From Bretschneidera sinensis (Eukaryota; Streptophyta; Magnoliopsida; Brassicales; Akaniaceae): 64,000 bases of DNA. The stretch is taken from assembly GCA_023935145.1 (NCBI GenBank), contig CM043698.1:14058001-14122000 (forward strand), written 5' to 3'. The position numbers were made by a program, and so were the translations under genes. Below are positions 23,351-35,638 of this stretch, piece after piece. The stretch's first letter is position 1, and every line of letters begins with the position of its first letter. The notes beneath the pieces are model-generated. The model was not told where the DNA came from, did no database searches, and was given only the letters and a program-made list of their open reading frames with translations.

Positions 23351-23570
23351 AGATTGGCTGTCTTCCCGGTTCTTTCATTCTTATTTAGATAGGCTGCCCT
23401 CCTGGTTCTTTCAATCTCATAAGACCGGCTGCCTTCCCGGTTCTTTCATTTTCATTAGACCGACTACCTTTTCGGTTCTTTCATTTTCATTAGACCGGCT
23501 GTCTTCCCGGTTCTTTCATTTTTTATTAAACCGGCTGCCTTCTCAGTTCTTTTCTTTTCATTTAATGCAT
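23351..23570. repeat. 36-bp tandem array with ACCGG/CCGGT stems, left LTR
   Basis: Six degenerate units of about 36 bp with consensus close to AGACCGGCTGCCTTCCCGGTTCTTTCATTTTCATT. Within most units ACCGG and CCGGT are inverted repeats separated by 8 bases, so each unit could fold into a short hairpin. The same array, with its own mutations, is at 28111-28320. Confidence 0.9.
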
Positions 23571-26500
23571 ATGCAGATGAACAATGATATGAAATATGCA
23601 TATCAACAGGAATATAAAACAAAATATAAATTCAATACACTTAAATTGACTATCCTGATTATTCTCAAATTTATATAACAAAAATTTCACTAAATTCCTC
23701 TCATCCCAAATCACATCAATCATCCATTAAAGCCTGCCAAGATCCACTAAATTTCATCTCAAATCACATCAAATCATCCTGATTTTTATCAAATTATATA
23801 AAATTCCACTAAATCCCTCTCATCGCAAATTCACATCAAACCATCTATTAAAGCTTGACAAGACCCACAAAAATTCATTTCCTCAAAATTTGTATCAAAA
23901 CATCAATATAACTCATTAAGAATTTCACCTATCGTTTTATTATTAAATCAACTTATTATCCCCAAAAATATTATTTTTCTCCTAATAATTTTTCTACATG
24001 TCCAAAATTCATATCGTAAATATCAACAAAATCTTTATTTATCACCACAACATAAGCTAATAATTTATTTTACTATTATCACTAAAATTTTCATTTTTAT
24101 TTGGACTACTTAAAGTAAATCCAACTCACCACGTAGCTCTTAAAGCTACCTATGGATCACTTTCTTGCCTTTTTCGTTTTTCTCAGAAATTCTCTCAGTT
24201 GCAGATCGTCAACATATGACATCATATTTATATAAATTTTCTAATTTATTCTTCAATTCGATATAAACCACACACTTTGAAAATTCCCACTTGAATTTAG
24301 GGAAACTCCATAAATGTCAGAAATTCAAAAATAAACACTATGATATTACCTTCTACTTTTCTGATAGAAACTCTAGATTCTCTACAAAATTCCACCGTAG
24401 TACCTTCAAAATTTTGCTCTTTTAAACTTTCTTTGAGCTCTCAAATGTTTTAAGAATCCAAATGAATCACTTGAAACTAAATGAAACTCCTTCGCGTAAC
24501 TTGTCTGAACCAATTGTACATATATATAGAGGAAAGCTTGGGCTGAAAACTTCAGCAGCCCCCCCCCCCTCTAAAGATTTCCACAATATCCACGTTGTGG
24601 AGATGTGTGAGGCATTTTCAAAAGCCTTAAGAAAATGGGAGCAGGAGCAGTTATTATACCTACTGCCCATTCTTTAACTTTCAACGATATTGGCAGTAGG
24701 TATTACACCTGCTTTGACTTTTTTAATTTGATCATTTTAGCTGTTAACTCAATGATTGATGGACCAGATATATTCCTCTATCTCATTTCTTCCCAATATA
24801 TAGGAGTTCTACACCTCCTACCATACAATGTCTCGATCGGTGCCATCCAATACAAATTTGATACTATGTTTAATGGTGCTCCATACAACCTCACAATCTC
24901 AGCTATATCCTTCTTCAATCCTGACCACCAGAAATTTCGTCTTCATCCTCTATATATCTTATTGTTACTTGATTGCATCGAATCTACATCATCATGTAAT
25001 TCTCTCATTAACTCATCTCTCAACTTCGCATCATTAGGAATACAAATCGTACATTCCAATACCAAAATAACCTTATTTCAAAATTTTGAACTCAAAATGC
25101 TTTCTAATAAGCACTCAAAGCTTAATCCTTTCTATTTCTTCATCTCTACCTTGCATCTCTAAAACATTTTACTATGGATGACTATACAACCATATTCGTT
25201 AACCATGATCCTTTATCACTGATATTTAACTTCATTCTTATCTTTTTTAAATCTATCATCAATTTCACATCAGGACTCCCCATAGCAGTTAAACTTCTTG
25301 TAGACTTTCTACTCAATGCATCAACTATCACCTTCTCATTTTCTAGATGATAGTGAATTGTACAATCGTCGTTACCAATCAACTTCATCTACCATCTTTG
25401 CCTCAAATTCAACTCTCTCTGGGTAGTTAAGTATGTCAAACTCTTATAACCCATGAAAATCTCACAAGTGGCTCCATACCGATGATGTCTCCAATCTTTA
25501 AAGTAAACACTATAAAAATCAATTCTAAGTCATGAGTATGAAAACTTCTATCATGAATCCTCAATTTCTTAGAAGTATGGGTCACAGCTTTCCTATGCTA
25601 CACATTTCCCAATCATTGATATGACGTATCATTATACACCACAACTCCTTCATCACCAGAAAGAAAGCACCAATGCTGGACCTGTAGTCAATATCTCCTT
25701 TAATGATTGAAAATTTTTCTCACACTTTCTTCACCGTACAATCTCACCTTTTTCCTAGTCAATCTATTCAACTGCATTACAATAATAAATATTTTTTGAA
25801 AGAATCTTCTATAATAACCTACTAACCTAAGAAGATTCTATTCTCAGTTACATTAGTTGGTTTCTCCCAACTTAACATTATCTATACCTTTTGTAGATCA
25901 ACTATTATGCCATTTTCGGATATTACATGCTCCAAGAAAGTTATTTCATATAACCAACATTCACACTTAGAGAACTTATATCATACAATCTCTTTCTCTT
26001 CAAAATCTCCAACACAATTTCTAAATGTTTTACCTGCTCTTCCTTAGTCTTAAAATACACCAAAATGTTATCGATGAACACAACCACAAGATTATCAAGA
26101 AATGGTTCAAACATTTTATTTATCCAGTTCATGAATATTTCTATAACACTATTCAATCGAAATGTCATCACAAGAAAAAAACTTATGACTATAACATGTC
26201 CTAAAAACAATCTTAGGCACGTCTCCCTTCTCTGGTGAAAATCTGATCTCAGGTTTATCTTAGAAAACACTCTCACTCCTTGCAACTACTCAAACAATTC
26301 ATTTATCCTGGGTAAAATATATTTGATCTTATTCCAACTATCTATAGTCTATACATACTCCTATCGTTTCATCTTTCTCTTTCACGAACAACATAAGGAC
26401 TCCCCCAAATACATTAGGTATGATAAATTGTTTATCCAAATATTCTTAAAATGGTACGTTCAACTCTCTCAATTCAGCTGATGTAATTTTGTATGGTTCT

Positions 26501-27925
26501 ATTGAATATATGTAATGATCCTGGTATCACATCAATAGAGAGAATTTTATCTCCCTACTGGGATGCAACCTAGTCAACTCATCAAGAATTACATTAGAAA
26601 AGTCTTTCACCACTAAGATTTATTCTAACTTCCCATTTTCTCTTTTTTTTTATATAAAAAAAAATCCATTATGTATGCCAAATACTTCTCAACCCTTCTT
26701 TAATCATCTTCTAGTGGTTAGAGTAAAAATATGATCGTTCGAAAGTATTTTATGTTTTCTCTGAAAGTTATACTCTTCATGTCCACATCTTGAACACTAT
26801 ATTCTTTTAGAACAATCAACCATATTCAAAAATAATAAATCAGTTCCAGATTTTCTATCACTGATATGAATCACATAACTCTTGTAAACCTTTATAATTA
26901 TTACTCTATCTCAGTGGGAACTTTAACAAAAATATTTTGCATCCAAGGACAATTACATACTTTAATAGACTTCATATGAATACTAGATGCAAAAGAATTA
27001 GGTTGCACCAAGATCACCCAATATCTTATCTGAATATATCTATAATATATTTTTATCTCTCAATCCTACATCAAAGTACTACTTTCCTTTGGTGGCATAC
27101 TTACTTTCTCTGCTATGACTCCTAGTTCTCATAACCTGTCTCCCAAATCTAAGGGTCCCACTAATATTAATCCGAGCTACATAAGCAACGGATCCTATTT
27201 GCCTCTGACTCTGTATTACAGTTCCCTGTGACAAGGAGCACCTCCTCTGGGTGGTCTCCCACCCTGTACACTTATACTGGTACCACTTCGGGTTTCCTCA
27301 AATCTAAACCTCTTCCACTGATTCTTCCTTCCTCTGATCTCCATCACCTTCTTTTCAATTTGAAGTATTATATCCACCAATCTGACACAATTCATATGCT
27401 TCAAATATTAAAACATAGTTCATTTATGAACCTCTTACACTTCTTCTCCTCTAGGTCTACTATTTCTGGTACAAACCTCGAACAAGCTACAATTTTCTTA
27501 TCATACTGAGTCATATTTAATACATTTTCCCCAAATAAATAAAATCTCTATCTTGTTGGGTTCTGAAGGTCTAAGGAAAGTATTTATCAAGAAAATCTTC
27601 CTTAAACCTATTTCAGGTTAGAGGTCTATCAATATTCGTACTTACCTGGAAATAATATCCTTCCATCATTCTAAAATTTCTCCTTCTAACTCAAACGAAG
27701 TAAACCAATCGTCTGTCTATCAGTTACTGATAAAATACTAAATAATGTCTCTTACATGTTTCTCCCAAAACTCAGGCATAAAAGGATTCATAGATCCTTT
27801 AAACATCAAGCATTCTGCTTAATTATATCTCCCTACATCTCATGCATAAACTCACTTTTTCCGCTTTTTTAAATGTCTACCATTACTAGATTAACAATAT
27901 CAGGCATTGCTCTAGCCTGTTCATC

Positions 27926-29440
27926 AGCATTTCAATAATATTTTCATCATAACTGTCTCTTTCTGTGAGACTTAATCATCTATAATTATGTTCACGATAA
28001 TACATCACACTCAACATTTCAATAATGCATCAATAATTAAAACAGATGCAAATGCATGAATGATTATGATGGGAACGTCTTCCCACTTGTCGACAGGTTG
28101 TTATTATCTTAGACCAGCTGTCTTCCCGGTTCTTTCATTCTCATTTAGATCGGCTGTCTTTCCGGTTCTTTCAATCTCATAAGACCGACTGCCTTCCCGG
28201 TTCTTTTATTTTCATTAGACCGGCTGCCTTCCCAGTTCTTCCATTTTCATTAGATCGATTGCCTTCCCGGTTCTTTCAATTTTTATTAGACCGGTTGTCT
28301 TCCCGGTTCTTTTATTTTCATTTAATGCATTTGCAGATGAACAATGATATGAAATATGCATATCGACGGGAATATATAAACAACATATAAATTCAACACA
28401 CTTAAATTGACTATCCTGATTATTCTCAAATTTATATAACAAAAATTCCACTAAATTCCTCTCATCCCAAATCACATCAATCATTCATTAAAGCTTGCCA
28501 AGATCCACTAAATTTAATCTCAAATCACATTAAATCATCCTAATTTTTATCAAATTATATAAAATTCCACTAAAACCCTCTCATCCCAAATTCACATCAA
28601 ACCATCTATTAAAGCTTGACAAGACCCACAAAAATTCATTTCCTCAAAATTTGTATCAAAACATCAATATAACTCATTAAGAATTTCATTTATCGTTTTA
28701 TTACTAAATCAACTTATTATTCTCAAAAATATTATTTTTCTCCTAATAATTTTTCTACATGTCCAAAATTCATATTGTAAATATCAACAAAATCTTTATC
28801 TATCACCACAACATAAGCTAATAATTTATTTTACTATTATCACTAAATTTTTCATTTTTATTTAGACTACTTAAAGTAAATATAACTCACCACATAACTC
28901 TTAAAGCTACCCGTAGATCACCTTCTTACCTTTTTCGTTTTTCTAAAAAATTATCCCAGTTGCAGATCGTCAACACCTAACATCATATTTATATAAATTT
29001 TCTAATTTATTTTTCAATTCGATATAAACCACACACTTTGAAAATTCCCACTTGAATTTAGGGAAACTCCATAAATATCATAAATTCAAAAATAAACACT
29101 ATAATATTATTTTCTGCTTTTCTGATAGAAATTCTAGATTCATTACAAAATTCCACCGTAATATTTTTAAAATTTTGCTATTTCAAACTTTCTTTAAGCT
29201 CCCAAATGTTTTAAGAAACCAGATGAATCACTTGAAACTAAACGAAACTCCTTCATGTAACTTGTCTGAACCAATTGTACATATATATAGAGGAAAGCTT
29301 GGGCTGAAAACTTCAGTTGCCCCCCTCTAAAGATTTCTACAATCTCCAGTTTTTCAAATGCCTTAAGAAAATGGGAGCAGGAGCAGTTATTATACCTGCT
29401 TCCCATTCTTTAACTTTCAACGAACCCACTTTGACTTTTT
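27926..29440 (-). repeat. Right LTR (element 5' LTR), truncated
   Basis: Matches the left LTR from about 23164 to its end. The first 0.84 kb is missing, together with the expected primer-binding site, so a deletion has joined gag sequence (ending near 27925) directly to mid-LTR. Confidence 0.8.
28111..28320. repeat. 36-bp tandem array with ACCGG/CCGGT stems, right LTR
   Basis: Counterpart of the array at 23351-23570, again about six units. Several units lost one arm of the stem, for example AGACCAGCTG and AGATCGATTG. Confidence 0.9.
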
Positions 29441-29458
29441 TACTTTGTTTTTTTTTTC

Positions 29459-29680
29459 TTTTAATGATGTCTACGTCTCAAAAATCTTTTAATGACGTCC
29501 ACATCTCAGAAATCTTTTAATGACATCTACGTCCCAGAAATCTTTTAATGACATTCATATCCTAAAAATTCTTTAATGACGTCCACATCCCAGAAATCTT
29601 TTAATGACGTCCGCATCTCAGAAATCCTTTAATGACGTCCACGTCCCAAAAATCATTTAATGACGTCCACGTCCCAAAAT
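29459..29680. repeat. 28-bp minisatellite with TGACGTCC core
   Basis: Eight units of 28 bp, consensus near TTTTAATGACGTCCACATCTCAGAAATC. Most units carry TGACGTCC, which contains the ACGT core recognised by plant bZIP proteins. It sits just outside the right LTR, within the presumed inverted-repeat element. Confidence 0.9.
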
Positions 29681-30245
29681 TTTTGTTTTTTTTAAAAGAA
29701 TTATTTTGTTCAATACTAAATTCTTTGCGTAAAATATATGATTTTAATTTCATGTTATATTTATTAATTTACTTCTTTACCCTTTACGAATACAGGTATA
29801 TTACAGAGGTGTTGACGAAATCAAAGCTAGAATCCAAAATCGAACCCAAACGCGAAATCGAAGCCAAATCTTACTGAAAATTTTGTTTCAATGCCTCTTC
29901 CAAGTTCTGATCGTCTCCACACGAAATCGAAGTCGGAATCGCAAAATCGAAGCTGGAGAAACAGAAATCGAAACCTGAAATAAATTATAGCAAAACCTAA
30001 AATCGTAGATTTGGTAATCGAGAAGACTAATTTTGATTGTTTTGTTTCATGAGAGAGGAAGGTAGAGAAAACCGATTTTTAAAGGAAGTTACAAAAATGC
30101 CCCAACCTTATAACACAAGTGTGAACCGCACACTTTGCATTAACATCTGAAATGAACAGGACTTAATAGAATGTTTGATTGAAGCAATTCAAATATGTTA
30201 AGAGTCAATTGAAGCAAATTAAAACCTAAAGTAACAACATAGTTT

Positions 30246-31342
30246 TTAGTGTTTTTTTTACAACACAATAGCTGGTTGTTTTATGATGTCTTGTTAAAAA
30301 TAAAACATTTTTTTTTGTAAATTTATATTTCAAGGATAAAAATAAAAACATATTGACGATAAAAGAAAAGAATATAATTTTATTAAAAAAATATGTTTTA
30401 CCCTAAAATATATAACCATAGGTAAGGCAAATTGCATTAATTTTTAACAAAACACCTCAGTAATAGTTAATAGTACATGCTTTGGCTATTTATCACACCT
30501 AATTATATATCAATTCATATTTGTATCGATAGAAGATGAGAGAAAAATACCACTCCAGATGGTCTTATCTTCTCTCATAGTCTCATTTACTATACTCTCA
30601 ATTCAAAACTCTCCAACAAGAATTAAAAATGTAGAGTTTCACTGGCTTTAAAGGGGCAAAATACCCCTTATTTTCTCATTTCTATTAAAAACACTCAGAT
30701 TTCCTCAATCCCAAAAACGTAAGGCGATAATTTAACTTCAAAGAAATATACTAGTGATTAGATGAAAATGGAGCAATCTGTGAATCTGGGTGTCTGCAAT
30801 AGCAAGTGCTCATTTGATGCCCATGAATAGCCATGCCAATTGCACTCAGGCATATGGATCAAAACATGGATATTTAACGCAGTTCTGGTTCTCATAACAT
30901 GATGAATCTTTCCAAGAACGAGACTGCAGCCTAACGTTCCTGAAGAAAAAATAAATTCACTTGAATCACTTCAAAATACCAATATGACTCTAACCGCATC
31001 GAAGAAAGTTCATCAGGTCATCTCTACTCTAAAGTACCAAACAGATTTTGACAAATTGGTTCTCTTTATCTGCCCTCCACTTCACTTTGATAGTCTTCCG
31101 TCACGGTGGGAAACCGTATCAAGTTAATGCCTCAATGGTTATCCTAAAGCATTATACAACAACAAAGTATGTATTTTTTTTTGGATGAACAGATAAAAGG
31201 GTTATCAAATATGAAAGTCACAGCTCCATACAACTATACAAGGGCTAATGATCTTCAATCCCTAATAAATTGAAGCATACTTTGCAACTTTAATGGTGAA
31301 GGGTAAGCTTGGGGATCAGCCGAACCCTTGCATGACATAGTA
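30246..31342. other. Spacer, probable 3' flank of BRE gene
   Basis: AT-rich, no gene found. The part near 31000-31342 is likely 3' UTR of the minus-strand gene that ends at 31343. Confidence 0.45.
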
Positions 31343-34300
31343 CTAGTGTTGAAGTTGAGCTTCATTGCAGAATTTTTTGAAGTTCAGAGACTCATCCGCC
31401 ACAAATTCACTGAAAAATTATTATTCACATTAGCCAAAGCACAGGAAAGTGATTATTAATAACAAAATAAATCAAAACAACTCACAATATCCGCTCAGCC
31501 ATTTGTGATACTTCCCATCTTGGACTCCATGGAAAATCTGTGAGAAGGTTTGACTTGATTGGTACGCCAGGGGGGTTCAAATGCTACAAAATATTAAACG
31601 ATTATAGTCATTTGACCAGTTAATGATAGAATGGAGATTATACTTAACAAATACGAATGTGAATCATTCCTTAGGGAGCTCCTACAACATCATTCGAAGG
31701 ACCAACCAGTAGCAGTTGTCCACGCGATCACTGCTGGGGTAGCACAAGCCGCAAGTTATAGATAATGTGGATTTATAATCCAATATGGATGATAATTATT
31801 GGTTGGTCCTAGGGCCACATGGTATGTACTCACCACCTAATAATTATTCTTCCTTTAGGCTTTCAAGGCTGACTGGGCAACTGATAGTGCATTATACCAC
31901 ATCAGCAATTCAATGATTTTCTACGCTACTTTCCTAGAGTGATCTAGAAACAGCAGATAATCACAGATGAGAACATAGAAAGAAACTGGTTCAACCAAAG
32001 TAAATTTGCATAGACTAAATTTACTATCAAATTTGATAGGATACCACAGATCCACAATGGCAAAAGAAGACGGTTGGACTTGATCCGACCAGTTCCGTTA
32101 CAGGGACTAGCATTGATGCTGAGGCCAGTGGCACAGATGAAATATTGCACACATAAGGTTAATGAATATTTTACAATTTTACATGCATAATAATTTGGGA
32201 AATTTATGCAAATATATCCACAAATTTGTACATTGGAAAAAATAAAAATTATCACCTGAGAACTTTGGAGCATCAGAGCAGGCTGTTGCTTGGGAAACTG
32301 AGTTGGAAGGAAAAAGTGCACCTATAGTAACAGGACTCTTATAAGTTTGGTCACAATAGACAAAGAACGGAACCCAACCACAGAAAAACAATGATGCAGC
32401 AAATAAAGCAAAATTTTCATAACAATAAAGTACAGACATCAATGATAGGAAAAAGAAAGTCTGTTACACTGCAATCTGAGAATACACTACTCTCATAAGA
32501 GTGACATTCTTTTTCTTGAGTAGTAAGAGTGACACGTTCTAAATGAACCGAATTTAACTCAAGCATATGTGCAATCCTATATGAATCTAAATTTACTAAA
32601 TCTCATTCACAGTGATGATACCAGCACTTTACTCCTACATGTTTAGAAGCACATAGATTTGAGGCTGCTTAGCTATATTGTTCACCCGATCATTCAATAT
32701 TTTGGCTGTATTACTATTCAAATCACTTAAAAGACTTGCCCTTCCATAATTTCCGGAATGGTTAGCTTCCAAAATGTATGCCTGAACAAATAGTTACAGA
32801 ACCTTATGTCAAATTAAAACTAATAGTACCAAAAATCATAATCCATTTTGTTGCGCTTAAAACTATTGAATAATTAAGCAATCAACTTCCTGTTTACAAA
32901 AGAACAAGATATAGTAAAAACCATCTAGTACCAGAAATATAAATGTCCCGGAGGAGGCAGCAAGGAAAGTAGCCTTTCTGCAAAATACCTGGCAAGAGAA
33001 GCAATACGCTACCATCAATCTTTTTTTTTAATGTAAAGAACCTACCATCAATCTTAATAATACAAAAATTTGTTAATACACATAAATGCATAGAACGCAT
33101 ACTGGATCCGCTTCCACAGGCCTTCCAAAGAGAGGGGCTAATGCCTCAATTAAGCGCCTTCTAACATCAATTAATGAAATTGCCTCCAAAACCTAAAGAA
33201 CAAAGAAACTTTATGTGGCACTCACAATTAATATTCAATATATCAGCATTACACTCCCCCCCCCCTCCCCTCCCCTCCCCCTCTCTTCTTCCCCCCAGAA
33301 AGAGGAAAAAACTGCATCACCAGGTAAAGGAAATGCAGCTGACCTGTCTCTCAAGGGTTTCTTCGAGATGGGGAAGATATTCAGCCATGCACCTTTTAAG
33401 GAGGAAAAGCAAATAGTCAGAAAAGTCATAAGCATCATTGCAGGGTGTACATACACACCCACGCACGTAGTGAAAGACGTAATATATGAACTTAGATAAC
33501 TTACATTCCATCCAACCATGAAGGAAGTTTGACATCATCAACGGAAAATAAGGATTTCAATTCAGAAGTAGACATTAATTTCAGACGTGGTGCTGAAGGA
33601 GCAGATGTATACTTTCGACCAACAGGATATACAACCTGCACCCATAACAAGAATCACATAAAACAACTCCTGATGAGGGAAAAAAGTGAAAATATTCAAA
33701 AAAAGAAAAGGAAAGAGAATGAGAGTCAAAACTCTAAGTTTACAGGAAAAGGAAAGACAATGCAACCTGTAGGTATATTTTCTGCTGATGCCTCCAGGGG
33801 CATCCTTGCACCATTTTATTTATGTTCATGTCCATCAGTGGCACCGCAAACTTGACCTCCTCTGGCTACGCTAGAATTCAAAGGCACAGAAACCAAAAAT
33901 ATAATTAAAAAAACCATGTTAAATTTTTTCAGCCTTTTGGAAAGAAAAAAAAGAGTTAAATATGTCCATTTCAAAGAATACCTTTTCAACTCCTGAACTC
34001 ATGCGCATTTCAATTCCCTGTAGCAAAGTGACGGGAGTTAAAAACAATGAAGGGAATTAAAGGAAATAATCAATTCACCCAATTTACACCAAAATACAAT
34101 TCACGGAATGCAGGATTCAGGATTCAGAAAGTAAAACCGGTGACTTAACTAGTCCAGTCAATGAAGCTTTTAAATATGTGTTATTGACATCAGTGAAGAG
34201 AAACAAGCTAAAGCATATTAAACAGAAAATAAAAAAATTGAAATTCCAATTAAACAATTTGAGGTGAAAGAATCAAACAGAAAAAATCAAACTATGACAA

Positions 34301-35638
34301 AATGTTATTGCTGACTATTTGATCATTCTCAAGAACTACTATAAGACTCAATTCGCCAAATGAGATTGGATTCTCAAACATAAGGTAGTTTAAAAATAAC
34401 TGCAAGGAAATATTGACAAAGAGATCATTTTTTGTCTCACACGCCCAAACCAACACCAACGTTATTTCATTATTCCTTGCAATAAGCAGACTGTCTTTTC
34501 CTCCAACAAGGGTTTGAATATGTAGCATAATTATCTTCAAGTTTCTTACTAATATATATCATTCTAATAAAATCAAAATTTCCATATATGTAGTCTCCTT
34601 GTCCATCCCTCAATACTAAACTATCAAAGCAAAACCTCCAAACAAATGCAGCAAACTACTGACATTTTTCCTTCAAGTAGAACATAAATGTCTATTCCTA
34701 CGTTTTCCATTATAATTCAAATTCTATTAAAGTGCACCAAACTTCATAACTGAGTCAAAAAGGTTACCTCCCGAAATACAATAGTGCTGATTTCGAATTT
34801 TATTCGATCGTCATCAACTTCTCCTACACGCCTCCTCTGGTAGGCCATATACTGATCCCTACAAAACAAAGTAACCCAATTTCATTCATAGCCACATAAA
34901 AATAAATAAATAAATAAATACAAGTACAGTGATTCCCAAAGAAGCTCAAGCCCTAACCTCAGTTCCTGAATAAGAGCTAGTAGCCGTGTTGGGTCTTTGT
35001 TGCTCCAATCAGACAAAATGTTCTTTGCTGACTGAAATTCCCCTCCTTCACTGCCAGTCTCGTGAAAGGGGTGAAAATCTTCATCTTCTGGACCAAATAT
35101 GACATCTGGTGGAGCCATTGGATACTCTGAATTGTATATAACATCCCCTGGATGAAATTAAAGTATCCAAAGTTTTAGCTAAGAGACAATTATCAGTACC
35201 AAAAACCAGAATGACATTGAATAGTCAAATTCTTACTGACATTTGATGGTGTCCAGACAGTAAGGGATGATCAAGGAGAAGCGATCAAGAATCCTGGGAT
35301 GATACTTGTTACCAGACCACACCTGGTCAATCTAACAAGCTAATCAAATTAAAATCCAGATCTCTAATGTTATTTTAAGTTTAATAACAATTGGATTTTT
35401 TTTATAAAAAAAAAAGTAAACCCTAGATTCTAAGGTAACTGGATATGCTTGCAATTAAAATTTTAGAAAATTTAAAGAGAAATAGAAACTTCAAATCAAA
35501 GATTAAATGTTAAATTGAGATCCTTATCGCCTAAACTATGCGAAACGATTATGGAGTTACCTTGATGATGTGAGGGTGGTGAGTGACAAGGTAATGGAGC
35601 TGAGCGGAGATGAAAGGAGGAAACTCTTCAAAGGCCAT
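31343..35638 (-). CDS. BRE/BRCC45-like protein
   Basis: Homologue of BRE (BRCC45), the scaffold subunit of the BRCC36-containing K63 deubiquitinase complexes (BRCA1-A and BRISC) used in DNA-damage and ubiquitin signalling. In plants the family is single-copy and little studied. Thirteen exons: 35561-35638, 35241-35331, 34958-35147, 34768-34858, 33982-34017, 33767-33859, 33505-33635, 33344-33392, 33103-33192, 32932-32988, 32256-32321, 31486-31583 and 31343-31409. Phases join without error to 1137 nt, 378 residues, close to the Arabidopsis homologue. Signature stretches include VIFGPEDEDFHPF (exon 3), RRRVGEVDDDRIKFEIS (exon 4), FAVPLMDMNINKM (exon 6) and FPKQQPALMLQSSQ (exon 11). All introns are GT-AG. 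No frameshift or stop seen. Intron 8 carries a G-rich tract on the coding strand. Confidence 0.93.
33256..33296 (-). other. G-quadruplex-prone tract in BRE intron 8
   Basis: The plus strand has C10-T-C4-T-C4-T-C5 and a further C6 run. The transcribed RNA would therefore carry five runs of four or more G separated by one to about nine bases, inside a 151-base intron (33193-33343). Confidence 0.85.

Larger units (their letters stand above)
22327..24710 (-). repeat. Left LTR (element 3' LTR), near full length
   Basis: Begins near TCTAACGACCCATCCCAGG, probably once TGTAACGACC, and ends near GGTATTACA or a little beyond. It matches the right LTR from about 23164 onward. It contains an 88-bp tandem array and a 36-bp tandem array. 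The exact inner boundary is uncertain because similarity with the right LTR appears to extend to CTTTGACTTTTTTA near 24723. Confidence 0.75.
22327..29440 (-). mobile_element. Decayed Ty3/gypsy LTR retrotransposon
   Basis: Two long direct repeats (about 22327-24710 and 27926-29440) flank degenerate retrotransposon coding sequence on the minus strand. From right to left: gag-like remnants at about 27850-27400 (YDKKIVACSRFVPEIVDLEE); reverse transcriptase at 26285-25941 (VFSKINLRSDFHQ, VVVFIDNILVYFKTKEE, where the usual catalytic FIDD is FIDN); an RNase H end with DALSRKS near 25320; integrase zinc-finger remnants near 25060-24900 (CIPNDAKLRDEL, FWWSGLKKDIAEIV); and a tail with MAPIETLYGRRCRTPI near 24830. 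Stops and deletions are frequent and the integrase core is largely missing. The element is dead. A TATA-like TATATATA on the minus strand lies in each LTR (about 24525 and 29283). Confidence 0.9.
20925..30245. mobile_element. Candidate long-TIR (MULE-like) element with nested insertion
   Basis: About 200 bases at 20925-21140 match, in inverted orientation and imperfectly, 30060-30245. Shared blocks include AAAACTATGTT, TTTTAATTTGCT(C/T)CAATTGA, ATATTTGAATTG and TTCT(G/A)TTAAGTC. Long inverted termini enclosing non-transposase DNA are typical of non-autonomous Mutator-like elements. After removing the nested gypsy element, about 2.2 kb remains, including an eIF4E exon 1 fragment. No transposase or clear target-site duplication was found. 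Two independent insertions of one repeat in opposite orientation remain possible. Confidence 0.5.

Noticed and set aside
23351..23570. CRISPR-like array
   Set aside because: Units are contiguous degenerate tandem repeats without unique spacers, inside a plant LTR; no cas genes and wrong kingdom.
24635..25162. A 175-codon plus-strand frame as a host gene
   Set aside because: The opposite strand carries recognisable gypsy integrase motifs; the plus frame is incidental.
33174..33541. Open frames on both strands around 33.2-33.5 kb as separate genes
   Set aside because: They coincide with BRE exons 7-9, intron 8 and its C-rich tract; the spliced BRE frame accounts for the sequence.
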